This document shows positions 17,113 through 25,883 of a stretch of 64,000 nt of DNA, piece by piece. Source of the DNA: Firmicutes bacterium HGW-Firmicutes-1 (GTDB taxonomy: Bacteria; Bacillota; Clostridia; Lachnospirales; Vallitaleaceae); assembly GCA_002841625.1 (NCBI GenBank), contig PHAG01000009.1, forward strand, positions 248,001 through 312,000. Direction: 5' to 3'. Both the position numbers and the translations under genes were made by a program. The stretch's first letter is position 1. Each line of letters begins with the position of its first letter. The notes under the pieces are model-generated. The model saw only the letters and a program-made list of their open reading frames with translations, had not been told where the DNA came from and made no database searches.

Positions 17113-18194
17113 TAAATGTTACAAAGACTTATTTACCAGAGATTGAGAGATATAAGGAGTACATACAGAAAATATATGATAAAGCATGGTTAACGAACAA
17201 TGGAGAATTTGTAAGAGAGTTAGAGATAAAATTAAGTAAACATTTAGGCGTAAGAAATATACTATTGGTTGCAAATGGAACATTAGCACTTCAAATAGCT
17301 TATAAGGCCTTAGCGCTTTCTGGTGAAGTAATAACCACACCTTTTTCATTTGTTGCAACTACGAGTAGCTTGGTTTGGGAGGGATTAACACCGATATTTG
17401 CGGATATAGATAGTGATACCTTTAATATTGATCCAGAAAAAATTGAAAGTAAAATAACGGATAAAACCAGTTGTATTGTTCCAACACATGTTTTTGGTAA
17501 TGGTTGTAATGTGGAGGCAATAGATGAATTATCAAAAAAACATAATCTTAGAGTAGTTTATGATGGTGCGCATGCGTTTGGTATCAATTATAAGGATAAT
17601 AGTATTTTAAATTATGGAGACATTTCCATTCTTAGCTTTCACGCTACAAAACTATTTCATACTATAGAAGGTGGAGCGCTTATTATAAATAATGATTCCT
17701 TATATGAAAAGGTTAAACTGATGATTAATTTTGGTATTAAAGCTTATGAGGAAATAGATGGATTAGGAATTAATGGTAAAATGAATGAATTTCAAGCTGC
17801 AATGGGACTTTGCGTGCTAGAAGATATTGATAGAATCAATGAAAAGAGGAAAAAAATCTTTGAGCATTACAAGAATCACTTAAATAATTGTCCACATGTA
17901 AGGCTGCAAAAGCATAACGAATTTTGCAATATGAATTATGGATATTTTCCGGTTGTTTTTAACACAGAAGAAGATTTAAATAAAGTGGTTCATAGTCTTA
18001 ATGATCATCAAGTTATACCAAGAAGATATTTTTATCCATCACTCGACAGGTTACCATATGTTGAACCTTCCGATAATCCGATATCAAATGATATCGCATC
18101 AAGAATTTTATGTTTACCCATATATGAGGCACTTGAACTGAAAGATGTTGATAAAATAATTGACATAATACTGACTTGTATAAAATGTTCTTAA
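17109..18194 (+). CDS. DegT/DnrJ/EryC1 aminotransferase (second)
   Basis: 361 residues. ATG overlaps the stop of the acyltransferase. Motifs: VANGTLALQIAYKAL, TTPFSFVATTSS, FADIDSDTFNIDP, VVYDGAHAFG (Asp152), and SFHATKLFHTIEGG with Lys181 as the PLP lysine. It resembles the VioA/FdtB/PglE group, which aminates dTDP- or UDP-4-keto sugars. The partner hexapeptide acyltransferase matches the PglD/FdtC type. The two DegT proteins in the window are not close copies, so two different amino sugars or positions are likely. Confidence 0.9.
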   Translation: MINVTKTYLPEIERYKEYIQKIYDKAWLTNNGEFVRELEIKLSKHLGVRNILLVANGTLALQIAYKALALSGEVITTPFSFVATTSSLVWEGLTPIFADIDSDTFNIDPEKIESKITDKTSCIVPTHVFGNGCNVEAIDELSKKHNLRVVYDGAHAFGINYKDNSILNYGDISILSFHATKLFHTIEGGALIINNDSLYEKVKLMINFGIKAYEEIDGLGINGKMNEFQAAMGLCVLEDIDRINEKRKKIFEHYKNHLNNCPHVRLQKHNEFCNMNYGYFPVVFNTEEDLNKVVHSLNDHQVIPRRYFYPSLDRLPYVEPSDNPISNDIASRILCLPIYEALELKDVDKIIDIILTCIKCS

Positions 18195-18235
18195 CAAATA
18201 TAGTTGCTTTTAATAATCAATAAAGAGGGAATAAA

Positions 18236-19573
18236 ATGAATATACCTGAGATTTCAATAGATTTAAAGGAAGTATTACTAAAGAAAATAATCGAAAAGGT
18301 AGCAGTGGTTGGTGTTGTAGGGCTAGGCTATGTAGGTCTTCCGCTTGCGGTTGAAAATGCCAAAGCAGGTTATAAAACAATAGGCATAGATATACAAAAG
18401 GAAAAAGTGAATAAGGTGAATGCTGGATGTAACTATATTAGTGACATTATAGATGAAGACCTAAAAAAAGTAGTTGAGGATGGGCGCTTAAAGGCAACAA
18501 CTGATTTTGCTTTCATAAATGAGTTGGATTGTGTTGTAATATGTGTTCCAACACCACTAGATGAACATCTGCAACCCAATATCAGTTATATAAGACAATC
18601 AGTTGAATGTGTTGGACAACATTTACATAAAGGTATGCTAATTATTCTTGAAAGTACTACTTATCCGGGTACTACCGAAGAATTGGTAAAACCTATTTTA
18701 GAGAAAATATCGGGTCTAAAATGTGAAGAAGATTTTTACTTGGCGTTTTCTCCAGAAAGGGTAGACCCTGGAAACAAAAATTATCATACTCAAAACACTC
18801 CAAAAGTAGTGGGTGGTGTTGGTCAGGACAGTACCAAATTAGCGAAAACTTTATACCAACAAATTTTAGCTAGTGATATTTATGAAGTTTCATCACCAGC
18901 CGTTGCAGAAATGGAAAAGCTGTTAGAAAACGTCTATAGAAATATCAATATTGGATTAATAAATGAAATGGCAATTATCTGTAACAGGATGCAAATTAAT
19001 ATTTGGGAGGTCATAGATGCAGCTAAAACCAAACCATATGGATTTGAAGCCTTTTACCCTGGGCCAGGTATTGGGGGTCACTGTATACCACTGGATCCAC
19101 ATTATCTGACCTATAAGGCAAGAGAGTTCAACTACCACACAAAACTGATAGAAACCTCCAGCGAAATTAATAATTATATGCCCGAATATATAGTGGAGAG
19201 GATTTCGAAAATACTAAATAGCTTTAGTATGTCTTTAAGAGGTTCGAAAATCTTGATCTTAGGAGTTGCTTATAAGGAGGATATTGATGATTACAGAGAA
19301 AGTCCAGTTTTAAAGATTATGGATATTTTAAAAAGACAAGGGGTTCTGGTTACCTATCATGATCCTTACATATCTGAATGTCAGGATGCAGGTATTGTAT
19401 ATATAAATACAGAACTTAATGAAAAAAATTTGAAAGAAGCTAACCTTGTTGTTATTGCAACAAAACATAGTCTTTTTGATTATGATTATATTCAAAGTAA
19501 TGCAGTTATGATCTTTGATTTAAGAAATGCGATGCATGATGTGCAAAATAGAGAAAATGTCGAAACCTTATAG
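18236..19573 (+). CDS. UDP-sugar 6-dehydrogenase (UDP-GlcNAc/ManNAc dehydrogenase type)
   Basis: 445 residues, ATG behind AAAGAGGG. NAD-binding loop VVGLGYVGLPLAVENAKAG near residue 27, VCVPTPLDEHLQPN, ESTTYPGTTEE, SPERVDPGNKN, the central helix AEMEKLLENVYRNINIGLINE, and the active-site cysteine in GIGGHCIPLDP. The last section KILILGVAYKEDIDDYRESP is the UDP-binding domain. The SPERVDPGN and GIGGHCIPLDP forms are typical of the WbpA/WecC group, which oxidises UDP-GlcNAc or UDP-ManNAc to the uronic acid. A hairpin terminator follows immediately, so it closes this transcript. Confidence 0.88.
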   Translation: MNIPEISIDLKEVLLKKIIEKVAVVGVVGLGYVGLPLAVENAKAGYKTIGIDIQKEKVNKVNAGCNYISDIIDEDLKKVVEDGRLKATTDFAFINELDCVVICVPTPLDEHLQPNISYIRQSVECVGQHLHKGMLIILESTTYPGTTEELVKPILEKISGLKCEEDFYLAFSPERVDPGNKNYHTQNTPKVVGGVGQDSTKLAKTLYQQILASDIYEVSSPAVAEMEKLLENVYRNINIGLINEMAIICNRMQINIWEVIDAAKTKPYGFEAFYPGPGIGGHCIPLDPHYLTYKAREFNYHTKLIETSSEINNYMPEYIVERISKILNSFSMSLRGSKILILGVAYKEDIDDYRESPVLKIMDILKRQGVLVTYHDPYISECQDAGIVYINTELNEKNLKEANLVVIATKHSLFDYDYIQSNAVMIFDLRNAMHDVQNRENVETL

Positions 19574-19588
19574 CACTCATTCCATGGT

Positions 19589-19626
19589 AAAATCCCATAA
19601 TAAAGTTAAACAGTGGGATTTTATTA
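19589..19626 (+). terminator. Intrinsic terminator after the UDP-sugar dehydrogenase
   Basis: AAAATCCCA (19589-19597) and TGGGATTTT (19614-19622) form a perfect 9-bp stem with a 16-base loop and T-rich tail. Confidence 0.88.
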
Positions 19627-19687
19627 TTTGACATAAGAAGTTCTCGAATAGAATATGTAAAAAAATATAATAATTGGAGGGTCTGTT

Positions 19688-20803
19688 ATGAGTAATGTAC
19701 TTGAAAAAAAGTTAATTATCTTGGATGATTTATTTCCCTATCTTAAGACAGGCTTTAGGGTATCAGAATACAATCATTATCTAGATAAATTTCCTAACTG
19801 TGAGATGTATTCCAACGTATATGAAAAATATATTGATGAATATTCCAAAGTCTATCCTCAATATACAGAGAAGATTAAACCAATTGCAAGCTTTGACAGT
19901 TCAAGAAGAGATTACGCTTTAATTTACACGGTTTTTATAAATGGTATCATGAATTATCTAAAATTTATTAATGCTACGCATACGCCATTTGTTTTTACAC
20001 TATATCCCGGAGGGGGATTTTGGTTAAATGATCCAGTTGTAAATAATAAACTCGTGTATGCATTTAAATCTCCATATTTTAGGAAAGTTATAGTTACCCA
20101 AAAAAGAACCTATGATTATATTATAGAAAATGGTTTTGTTACAAAGGATCAAGTAGAGATGATCTATGGGATGGTAACACATCCACAGTATTTTAATGAA
20201 ACAATACCTAAGAAATATTACAAGAAGGATAAGCCTAACTTTGATATTTGTTTTGTTTCACATAAATATATGCCTAGAGGAATCGATAAAGGGTATGATG
20301 TTTTTATTGAAGTATGTAAAAAGCTTGCAGTTGATATCCCAGACATTAGATTTCATGTTGTGGGGAATTATAGCAATGGAGATATTGATGTTAGCCAGAT
20401 TCGAGACAAAATTACGTTCTATGGGTTACAAAACTCGGATTTTTTTCAAAAGTTTTATTCAAGTATGGATATGATTATTTCACCAAATGTTCCGTTTGTA
20501 TTGGTTAAAGGAAAAAATTTCGATGGTTTTCCAACAGGTTGCTGTATTGATGCAACATTGAATGGTGTTGGTTTATGCTGTACAGATGAGTTGCATCAAA
20601 ATATATCGTTTAAGCATCATCAAGATATCATAATTGTACAAAGAGATGTGAATACAATTGTTAATCAGGTTAAATACTATTACACTTCACCACAGAAATT
20701 GTATAAGTTATCTATGCTAGGCCAATTGAAATCAAAAAAATTATTTGATTTTAATATGCAGATGGAAAAAAGAGTAGCTGTTATCCAAGAAGCAATGCAA
20801 TAG
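19688..20803 (+). CDS. GT4-like glycosyltransferase
   Basis: 371 residues, ATG behind a GGAGGG site. N-terminal half LIILDDLFPYLKTGFRVSEYN, TPFVFTLYPGGGFW, SPYFRKVIVTQK. C-terminal half FDICFVSHKYMPRGIDKGYDVF, FHVVGNYS, GLQNSDFFQKFYSSMDMIISPN and FDGFPTGCCIDATLNG, i.e. a GT-B fold with donor site in the second half. The N-terminal half resembles residues about 515-700 of the fusion protein at 482-3166, which lacks the donor half. The gene has its own short leader after the terminator. Acceptor unknown. Confidence 0.78.
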   Translation: MSNVLEKKLIILDDLFPYLKTGFRVSEYNHYLDKFPNCEMYSNVYEKYIDEYSKVYPQYTEKIKPIASFDSSRRDYALIYTVFINGIMNYLKFINATHTPFVFTLYPGGGFWLNDPVVNNKLVYAFKSPYFRKVIVTQKRTYDYIIENGFVTKDQVEMIYGMVTHPQYFNETIPKKYYKKDKPNFDICFVSHKYMPRGIDKGYDVFIEVCKKLAVDIPDIRFHVVGNYSNGDIDVSQIRDKITFYGLQNSDFFQKFYSSMDMIISPNVPFVLVKGKNFDGFPTGCCIDATLNGVGLCCTDELHQNISFKHHQDIIIVQRDVNTIVNQVKYYYTSPQKLYKLSMLGQLKSKKLFDFNMQMEKRVAVIQEAMQ

Positions 20804-20962
20804 CTAAAGATACAAATAAATGGAGAATTCAAAGGATATATATGACTAGCTTATCACAGTAGATTCATTGGGATTTGTATTAACTCATATACTGTATAAT
20901 GAAGGATGATGATTCAATGTCTAGCTATTCTACATCCGAACAGCACATATAGAGGTTATTTA

Positions 20963-21796
20963 ATGAAAAAAGTATTAATCACTGGGGCAGGAGGGCAACT
21001 AGGTTCAACGCTAGCCGTACAGAGTGTCCTTTATGATGTTTTCTCTTTTAATAAAAAGCAACTAAATGTTGTAAATAAGCAAGAAGTTTTTCAAGTGTTT
21101 AAGGCTATAAAACCACATTTTGTGATTCATACTGCAGCCTATACGAATGTTGATGAGAGCGAAGTCAATAAGCGTATTGCCTTTGAGGTTAATTGTGACG
21201 GAACAGAAAACATAGCATTGGCTTGCAAAAAATGGGATTCAGTTATGATTTATATGAGTACAGATTATGTTTTTGATGGTAAAAAAAAAGAGCCTTATAC
21301 AGAAGAAGATGTACCGAATCCAGTTAATTGGTATGGTTTAACAAAATTAATAGGGGAGGAAACAGTTAAAGTTCTATTGGATAAATATTTTATTTTAAGG
21401 ACTTCTTGGTTGTATGGTCCTAGTGGCAAAAATTTTGTAAAAACCATCCTTGAGATGGCAGAGACTAGCTTAGAAATCAAAGTGGTGAATGACCAAATGG
21501 GTTGCCCAACTTATGTCAAAGATTTGTGTAAGGTCATTTTTCAACTCATCGAAGTCAATGGTTATGGTATTTATCATGCATCAAATGTAGGCGTCTGTTC
21601 ATGGTATGATTTTGCCAATTCAATACTTAAGATGAGCGGAAATAAAGAGACATTTCTTCTTCCGATTTCTTCAGAAGAACTGAATAGATTAGCAATAAGG
21701 CCTCACAATTCAGCTCTTCAAAACACAAAAAGTGTTTATACAATGCCTGAATGGAAAGAAGCTCTAGAGGATTTTATGAAGACTGATCACGAATAG
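20963..21796 (+). CDS. rfbD: dTDP-4-dehydrorhamnose reductase (RmlD/RfbD family)
   Basis: 277 residues, started at the ATG behind AGAGG rather than the in-frame ATG 57 bases earlier, since the nucleotide-binding motif LITGAGGQLGS must be near the N-terminus. VIHTAAYTNVDESE, STDYVFDGKK, the Y-x3-K pair in WYGLTKLIGE, LRTSWLYGPSGKNFV and VVNDQMGCPTYVKDL are characteristic of RmlD, which reduces dTDP-4-keto-rhamnose to dTDP-rhamnose with NAD(P)H. No rmlB or rmlC is in the window, and the RmlA-like gene at 3484 looks inactive. The rest of the pathway must lie elsewhere if this enzyme makes rhamnose. Confidence 0.88.
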   Translation: MKKVLITGAGGQLGSTLAVQSVLYDVFSFNKKQLNVVNKQEVFQVFKAIKPHFVIHTAAYTNVDESEVNKRIAFEVNCDGTENIALACKKWDSVMIYMSTDYVFDGKKKEPYTEEDVPNPVNWYGLTKLIGEETVKVLLDKYFILRTSWLYGPSGKNFVKTILEMAETSLEIKVVNDQMGCPTYVKDLCKVIFQLIEVNGYGIYHASNVGVCSWYDFANSILKMSGNKETFLLPISSEELNRLAIRPHNSALQNTKSVYTMPEWKEALEDFMKTDHE

Positions 21797-21823
21797 AGAG
21801 AGAGGAGATTAGATACGCTCCTC

Positions 21824-22327
21824 TTAAACCTCTATAGGCTTTTTCATTATTCTATAAAAAAAGTATGCAACGATTACTGCAATGATATTTAAGGTCACTG
21901 CGGTAACGATTTTTGTTTGTGTAACTGTTTCTTTCATTTCATAGCCTTCTTCTATAATCTCAAGGCTAATATTATGAACATCTATGTCTCCCCCGTGTTC
22001 TATACAGGCTCTACTAAATATCCCTTTTATCTTAATGATGTCACCTTTATGTTTATAATCCCCATAAGTTTTTATTAAATTGGCATCTTCAATTGTAAGC
22101 CATATGCCTATTGCATTGGTACCATCGTTTATATTAACCCATGCATAATCGCCTCTTTCCAATGCCTCTCCAATTGCTTCTCCTTGAATAGTAACTTCTT
22201 TTTCATCTAACTCTCTTGTGTTTTCGATAAGTTCATTAATTTCTATATAAGATGTCCCGTTGACGATCCCTGTTAAAAGGGTAATGAAAATGAATAATAT
22301 AATTAATACTTTTGGTTTCTTTCCCAT
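21824..22327 (-). CDS. Membrane-anchored OB-fold-like protein
   Basis: 167 residues. The start is inside the end of trkH (25-base overlap), with GGAGGT upstream. A hydrophobic N-terminal segment (VLIILFIFITLLTGIV) reads as signal or anchor. The middle, with YIEINELIENTRELDEKEVTIQGEAIG, WVNINDGTNAIGIWL and GDIIKIKGIF, looks like an OB-fold nucleic-acid- or ligand-binding domain. A C-terminal transmembrane helix (VTLNIIAVIVAYFFYRIM) ends in a basic tail. Overlap with the potassium channel gene suggests co-expression with the Trk system. Function unknown; it may assist assembly or sensing on the outer face. Confidence 0.6.
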   Translation of the reverse strand: MGKKPKVLIILFIFITLLTGIVNGTSYIEINELIENTRELDEKEVTIQGEAIGEALERGDYAWVNINDGTNAIGIWLTIEDANLIKTYGDYKHKGDIIKIKGIFSRACIEHGGDIDVHNISLEIIEEGYEMKETVTQTKIVTAVTLNIIAVIVAYFFYRIMKKPIEV

Positions 22328-23841
22328 AACTTCTTGATACCTCCGATAAAATAACCGATTAATGCAAAGACTGAAAGAAACTCAAGTCTTCCTAAAAACA
22401 TAGCAATGATATAGTAGATTTTTAAGAGTGAAGGCATTGAAGGTGAGGTAATTCCAATAGAGAAACCAACATTGCCTGTAACGGATGCTGCTTCAAACGC
22501 AGCATCTAAAAGCGGATATCCATAATAGGCCGCTATAGCTGTTCCAATTGTAAAAGTTATCATATAGCAGATGATAATGACAGAGGATGTTTTTATAATT
22601 CTGTCGTCTAGCACATGATCCTTTATGTGATGAAACTTATAAGCTTTTACATTTCTTTCAGGGGATAGTAGCCTTTTGACATCTGCAACAATGCCTTTTA
22701 TAACAATTCCAACCCTGAGTCCTTTAAAACCTCCAGCAGTAGAGCAGGCAGAACCTCCAATTAGCATAGCTACTATCATAATTAAAATTCCAAAGCCACC
22801 CCATTCTTTAGCAAACTGCCGAGCATATATAGACCCCAATCCAGTAGTTGTATGAGCAGATAATACATTATATACAACTCTTCTAAATGCAGAGATAGCA
22901 TTAGAATATATCCCGGTTTTTGATAACCCAATGGCAGCAAAGGTACAGGCAAGAAACGAGGTAATAACGAAGCTTTGTACTTCAATATTTTTAAGTAGTT
23001 CCTTTTTTTTGCCTTGCCATATAGCATAGTGAAGACCGAAATTTAAGGAGCCTAAAATGAAAAATACAATTGTAATCACTTCAAAGGAAAAGCTATGATA
23101 ATACATAATATTCTGAGACATCGGTGAAAAGCCACCAGTGCTCCAGGAAGATACAAACATAAATAGTCCGTGAAAAAATGCTGATACGGGATTTAAACCA
23201 ATTAACATACCATTTATCCATAAAACAATTGTTCCAAAAATTAAATAGATCATACTGATTTTCCAAATGAGCCTTGTAGTACCTTTTACATTTGGAGCAA
23301 GCTCAATATCCTTACCCTCACCGACGTAGAACTTATAGGCGCCACCAACTTGTTTTACTAAAAATGTCAATGCAAGTACTACGACTCCTTGGCCTCCAAT
23401 AAAAGTAAGCATATGTCGCCACATATTTAAGCTAACAGATATATGATCTAAATCTTGTGTGAGCGCCAAGCCTGTTGTGGTAAACCCACTCATTACATCG
23501 AAGCAGGCATCTAGAAATGAAAGGGTATGTCCGCTTAATCTGTATGGAATGGAACACAATACCATTAATAGAATCCATGAAAAGGAGACAACTACAAAAC
23601 CATGTTTCCATTGTAAAGCTGCTTTGTTTTCACGTATTCGCTGACCGAACAAGACCAAAGACATACCTATAAGAGTAGAAATAACCATAGTGATTGCAAA
23701 GTCAAATAGAGGATTCCATTCTTTAAAAACCAAAGAGGTTAGTATCGGTATTATCATAAGAAGAGCTGTTCCCAGAACAATATATCCAGAATAATAACTA
23801 ATTACCATTGTATTATAAAATCTTATTTTGTTTGTGTTCAA
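22303..23841 (-). CDS. trkH: Potassium uptake transporter, TrkH family
   Basis: 512 residues, starting at TTG behind GAGGTGAG. Four pore repeats of the TrkH/KtrB type are visible: SGFTTTGLALT, SSWSTGGFSPMS, LSAHTTTGLGS and ASVTGNVGFSIG, each carrying a selectivity-filter glycine. About ten hydrophobic segments are present. GGQGVVVL near the first loop and GGSACSTAGGFKGLRVGIV late in the protein are family marks. It carries K+ (with Na+ or H+) into the cell and needs cytoplasmic RCK proteins, encoded directly upstream by two trkA genes. The small peptide gene at 23846-23950 lies four bases upstream. Confidence 0.93.
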   Translation of the reverse strand: MNTNKIRFYNTMVISYYSGYIVLGTALLMIIPILTSLVFKEWNPLFDFAITMVISTLIGMSLVLFGQRIRENKAALQWKHGFVVVSFSWILLMVLCSIPYRLSGHTLSFLDACFDVMSGFTTTGLALTQDLDHISVSLNMWRHMLTFIGGQGVVVLALTFLVKQVGGAYKFYVGEGKDIELAPNVKGTTRLIWKISMIYLIFGTIVLWINGMLIGLNPVSAFFHGLFMFVSSWSTGGFSPMSQNIMYYHSFSFEVITIVFFILGSLNFGLHYAIWQGKKKELLKNIEVQSFVITSFLACTFAAIGLSKTGIYSNAISAFRRVVYNVLSAHTTTGLGSIYARQFAKEWGGFGILIMIVAMLIGGSACSTAGGFKGLRVGIVIKGIVADVKRLLSPERNVKAYKFHHIKDHVLDDRIIKTSSVIIICYMITFTIGTAIAAYYGYPLLDAAFEAASVTGNVGFSIGITSPSMPSLLKIYYIIAMFLGRLEFLSVFALIGYFIGGIKKLWERNQKY

Positions 23842-23845
23842 GAGC

Positions 23846-23950
23846 TCACCTCACTATGATGAAGGTTAATATGAAGGTTAATGATATAAATGAAATAACA
23901 GATAAAATCTCAAGGAAGATTCCTTCAAATTCATTTCTTTTGTTTTTCAT
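23846..23950 (-). CDS. 34-residue single-pass membrane peptide between trkA and trkH
   Basis: A short frame on the minus strand: ATG at 23950, TGA at 23846-23848. GGAGGTG stands just upstream, and the ATG lies inside the last codons of trkA (20-base overlap). The product starts MKNKRNEFEG and then has a 20-residue hydrophobic stretch (IFLEILSVISFISLTFILTF), ending IIVR. Its last codons form the GAGGTGA site for trkH four bases downstream. Size and context resemble KdpF, a small peptide that stabilises the Kdp potassium pump. That parallel is inference. The coupled start and stop make it unlikely to be chance. Confidence 0.72.
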   Translation of the reverse strand: MKNKRNEFEGIFLEILSVISFISLTFILTFIIVR

Positions 23951-24617
23951 GATGCACACCTCCATTACGAAACCGTTTCTTTAATTCTTGTAAAACAACA
24001 TTGTTTGAAACCATTAAAACCCTATCATCTTCAAGAATCTGGTTATCTCCTCTTGGGTAAATGATTTTTTCGTTGCGGAGTATAGAAACGATTATGCATT
24101 CAACAGGTAGGTGCAAGTCCCTAATATAAAAATTACACCAAGGGCTACTTTCTTCTATAGATATTTCAACCAATAACATTGCACCCCGTTCAAAGGTCTG
24201 CATAATTTTAAAATTATCTCTGTCAAATTCAAATTCAATTAAGTTTGCGATAACCTCAGTACTACAAACTGTTTTATCAACGCCAAGAGCTTTAAACATT
24301 ACGGTGTTTTTAGGGTTATTAATACGTGCAATTGTTTTATTAATATCAAAATTAATTTTTGATATTTCGCAAATAATCAAATTCTCCTCATCACTACCCG
24401 TAACTGCTGCTATAATTTCAGCTTCTTCAATACCTGCATCAATTAATACATCAAGATCTGTGCCATCACCACAAATAATATCAGCTTCAATATCTTCTGC
24501 AATTCTACTGCAGGTATTTTTATCTCTTTCTATCATTGTTACATGATAATTTCTATCTTTAAGCGTTTTGAGCAGGAAGTATCCTACCTTACCACCGCCT
24601 ATAATAATTGATTTCAT
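23931..24617 (-). CDS. trkA: Trk regulatory RCK protein TrkA (second copy)
   Basis: 228 residues. ATG overlaps the previous trkA by four bases. RCK_N domain with the nucleotide loop IIGGGKVGYFLLKTL and the acidic end of strand two (MIERD), then CGDGTDLDVLIDAGI, ARINNPKNTVMFKALG. The C-terminal RCK_C part runs from about residue 135 (FERGAMLLVEISI... PRGDNQILEDDRVLMVSN). It binds NAD(H) or ATP and gates TrkH on the cytoplasmic face. The two copies differ in sequence and probably form a hetero-oligomer or respond to different ligands. Its last codons hold the start of the 34-residue membrane peptide. Confidence 0.92.
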   Translation of the reverse strand: MKSIIIGGGKVGYFLLKTLKDRNYHVTMIERDKNTCSRIAEDIEADIICGDGTDLDVLIDAGIEEAEIIAAVTGSDEENLIICEISKINFDINKTIARINNPKNTVMFKALGVDKTVCSTEVIANLIEFEFDRDNFKIMQTFERGAMLLVEISIEESSPWCNFYIRDLHLPVECIIVSILRNEKIIYPRGDNQILEDDRVLMVSNNVVLQELKKRFRNGGVHHEKQKK

Positions 24618-25267
24618 ATTGGCATCTCCTTAGAAATTGAAGATATTAATTTATCTCTGTGTTTTTTATTTATAGTACATATAATTCTGTCGCCATATTT
24701 TAAAGGTTCATCTTTTTTAGGAAGAATTATTTCGCCCTCTTTAAGAATTCCAGAAATAATACAGGAGTATTTATCTTCTATGTCTTTTACCAAACAAGGC
24801 TTTTCTCTAAGTATTGTAAGCTCAATAATTTCATAATCTTTATCTAATGCTGCAACAATATCAAGACTTTTTACTGTTAATCTGCTTTTAAGTATCTTAA
24901 CACCTAAGCGAACAGGATTAATCGTGTCAATATCCAGTTTTTCATATATATACTTTTTGTTTGGATCATTAACCCGGGCGATAATATTTGGAACCTTATA
25001 AATTTTTTTAGCAATAAGTGCAACAGTAATATTTATGTTATCATCCTGATTCACCGCCAACAAAGCATCTGCTTGTTTAATTCCTGCTTCAATAAGAATG
25101 TCATTATCAAATTCTACGCCTTTAATTTTTTGCCCATTAAAACCACTTCCTAAAACGTTTAATTTTTCTCCATTTCTATCAATGATTGAGACGTCATGTC
25201 CTGAATCGGTTAACTCCTTAGCTAAATTACTTCCTAATCTTCCACAGCCAATAACTATAATATACAT
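24614..25267 (-). CDS. trkA: Trk regulatory RCK protein TrkA (first copy)
   Basis: 217 residues, ATG behind GAAAGGTG. RCK_N: YIIVIGCGRLGSNLAKEL, IDRNGEKLN, GVEFDNDILIEAGIKQADALLAV, ARVNDPNKKYIYEKL. RCK_C begins near 135 (VAALDKDYEIIELTIL) and ends LPKKDEPLKYGDRIICT. The family controls TrkH opening in response to nucleotides. It overlaps the next trkA by four bases and follows the TPR gene by 26 bases, so TPR, trkA, trkA, the small peptide, trkH and the OB-fold protein form one operon. A KdpE box could control it, but I see no clear one. Confidence 0.92.
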   Translation of the reverse strand: MYIIVIGCGRLGSNLAKELTDSGHDVSIIDRNGEKLNVLGSGFNGQKIKGVEFDNDILIEAGIKQADALLAVNQDDNINITVALIAKKIYKVPNIIARVNDPNKKYIYEKLDIDTINPVRLGVKILKSRLTVKSLDIVAALDKDYEIIELTILREKPCLVKDIEDKYSCIISGILKEGEIILPKKDEPLKYGDRIICTINKKHRDKLISSISKEMPI

Positions 25268-25293
25268 GATTCACACCTTTCTTTTTTGATAAA

Positions 25294-25689
25294 CTAATCC
25301 ATATCAAAATTAGTGTTGTTATTACCTAAATCAGGTTTTATAGGTTTTTTCCTAAAGGAATAAGTAGTCAGCCTTCTTAGATTTCTGATTGCTGGCAGGT
25401 AAGTAGGATCAAGTGCGTTCGCAGCAAGATAATGTCTACCTGCATAACCTAATTCTCCATTTAGTTCCGAAAGGGCACCTAATAAATTGTGTGCTTCAGG
25501 AGCATGATAATTTATAGAAATAGCTTTCATAATATTACTTTCAGCCTCTTGGAAAAATTTGTTTTCTAGATAATCAATAGCTTGCAAAATATAATAGTGA
25601 TATTTATTAAAGTTTTTGATTGTAGCATCCATGTCATTTTTTTCGTTTATTTCATTCAACATGTCATTGATTTCCTGTGCCTTATCCAA
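25294..25689 (-). CDS. TPR-repeat protein at the head of the Trk operon
   Basis: 131 residues if translated from TTG at 25689; GAGGTG sits at 25696-25701. A GTG at 25698 lies within that site and would leave no spacing. TPR-like helices are visible: YYILQAIDYLENKFFQEAESNIMKA and PEAHNLLGALSELNGELGYAGRHYLAANALDP. There is no membrane segment. Its position suggests a role linked to potassium uptake, but TPR proteins are versatile and nothing in it is specific. Confidence 0.6.
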   Translation of the reverse strand: MDKAQEINDMLNEINEKNDMDATIKNFNKYHYYILQAIDYLENKFFQEAESNIMKAISINYHAPEAHNLLGALSELNGELGYAGRHYLAANALDPTYLPAIRNLRRLTTYSFRKKPIKPDLGNNNTNFDMD

Positions 25690-25811
25690 TCCAATCACCT
25701 CGTTTCCAACAAATTAATTTCTACAATATGATGATATCAAGTAACACATGAACAAGGTGTGAAGAATAGGAGTAATGGTGTAAATGTTATGTTAAGATGA
25801 GCAAATCTTTA

Positions 25812-25841
25812 TACAATCTTTACATTCTTCTATGATATAAT
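25812..25841 (+). promoter_or_regulatory. Candidate promoter of the KdpD-like/KdpE operon
   Basis: TATAAT at 25836-25841 with a weak TACAAT 18 bases upstream, about 40 bases ahead of the start at 25884. The same gap must hold the divergent Trk promoter, which I could not place. Confidence 0.4.
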
Positions 25842-25883
25842 GGCGTTATAAACATAACGGCAATCTAAAGAGGTGAATTTTGA

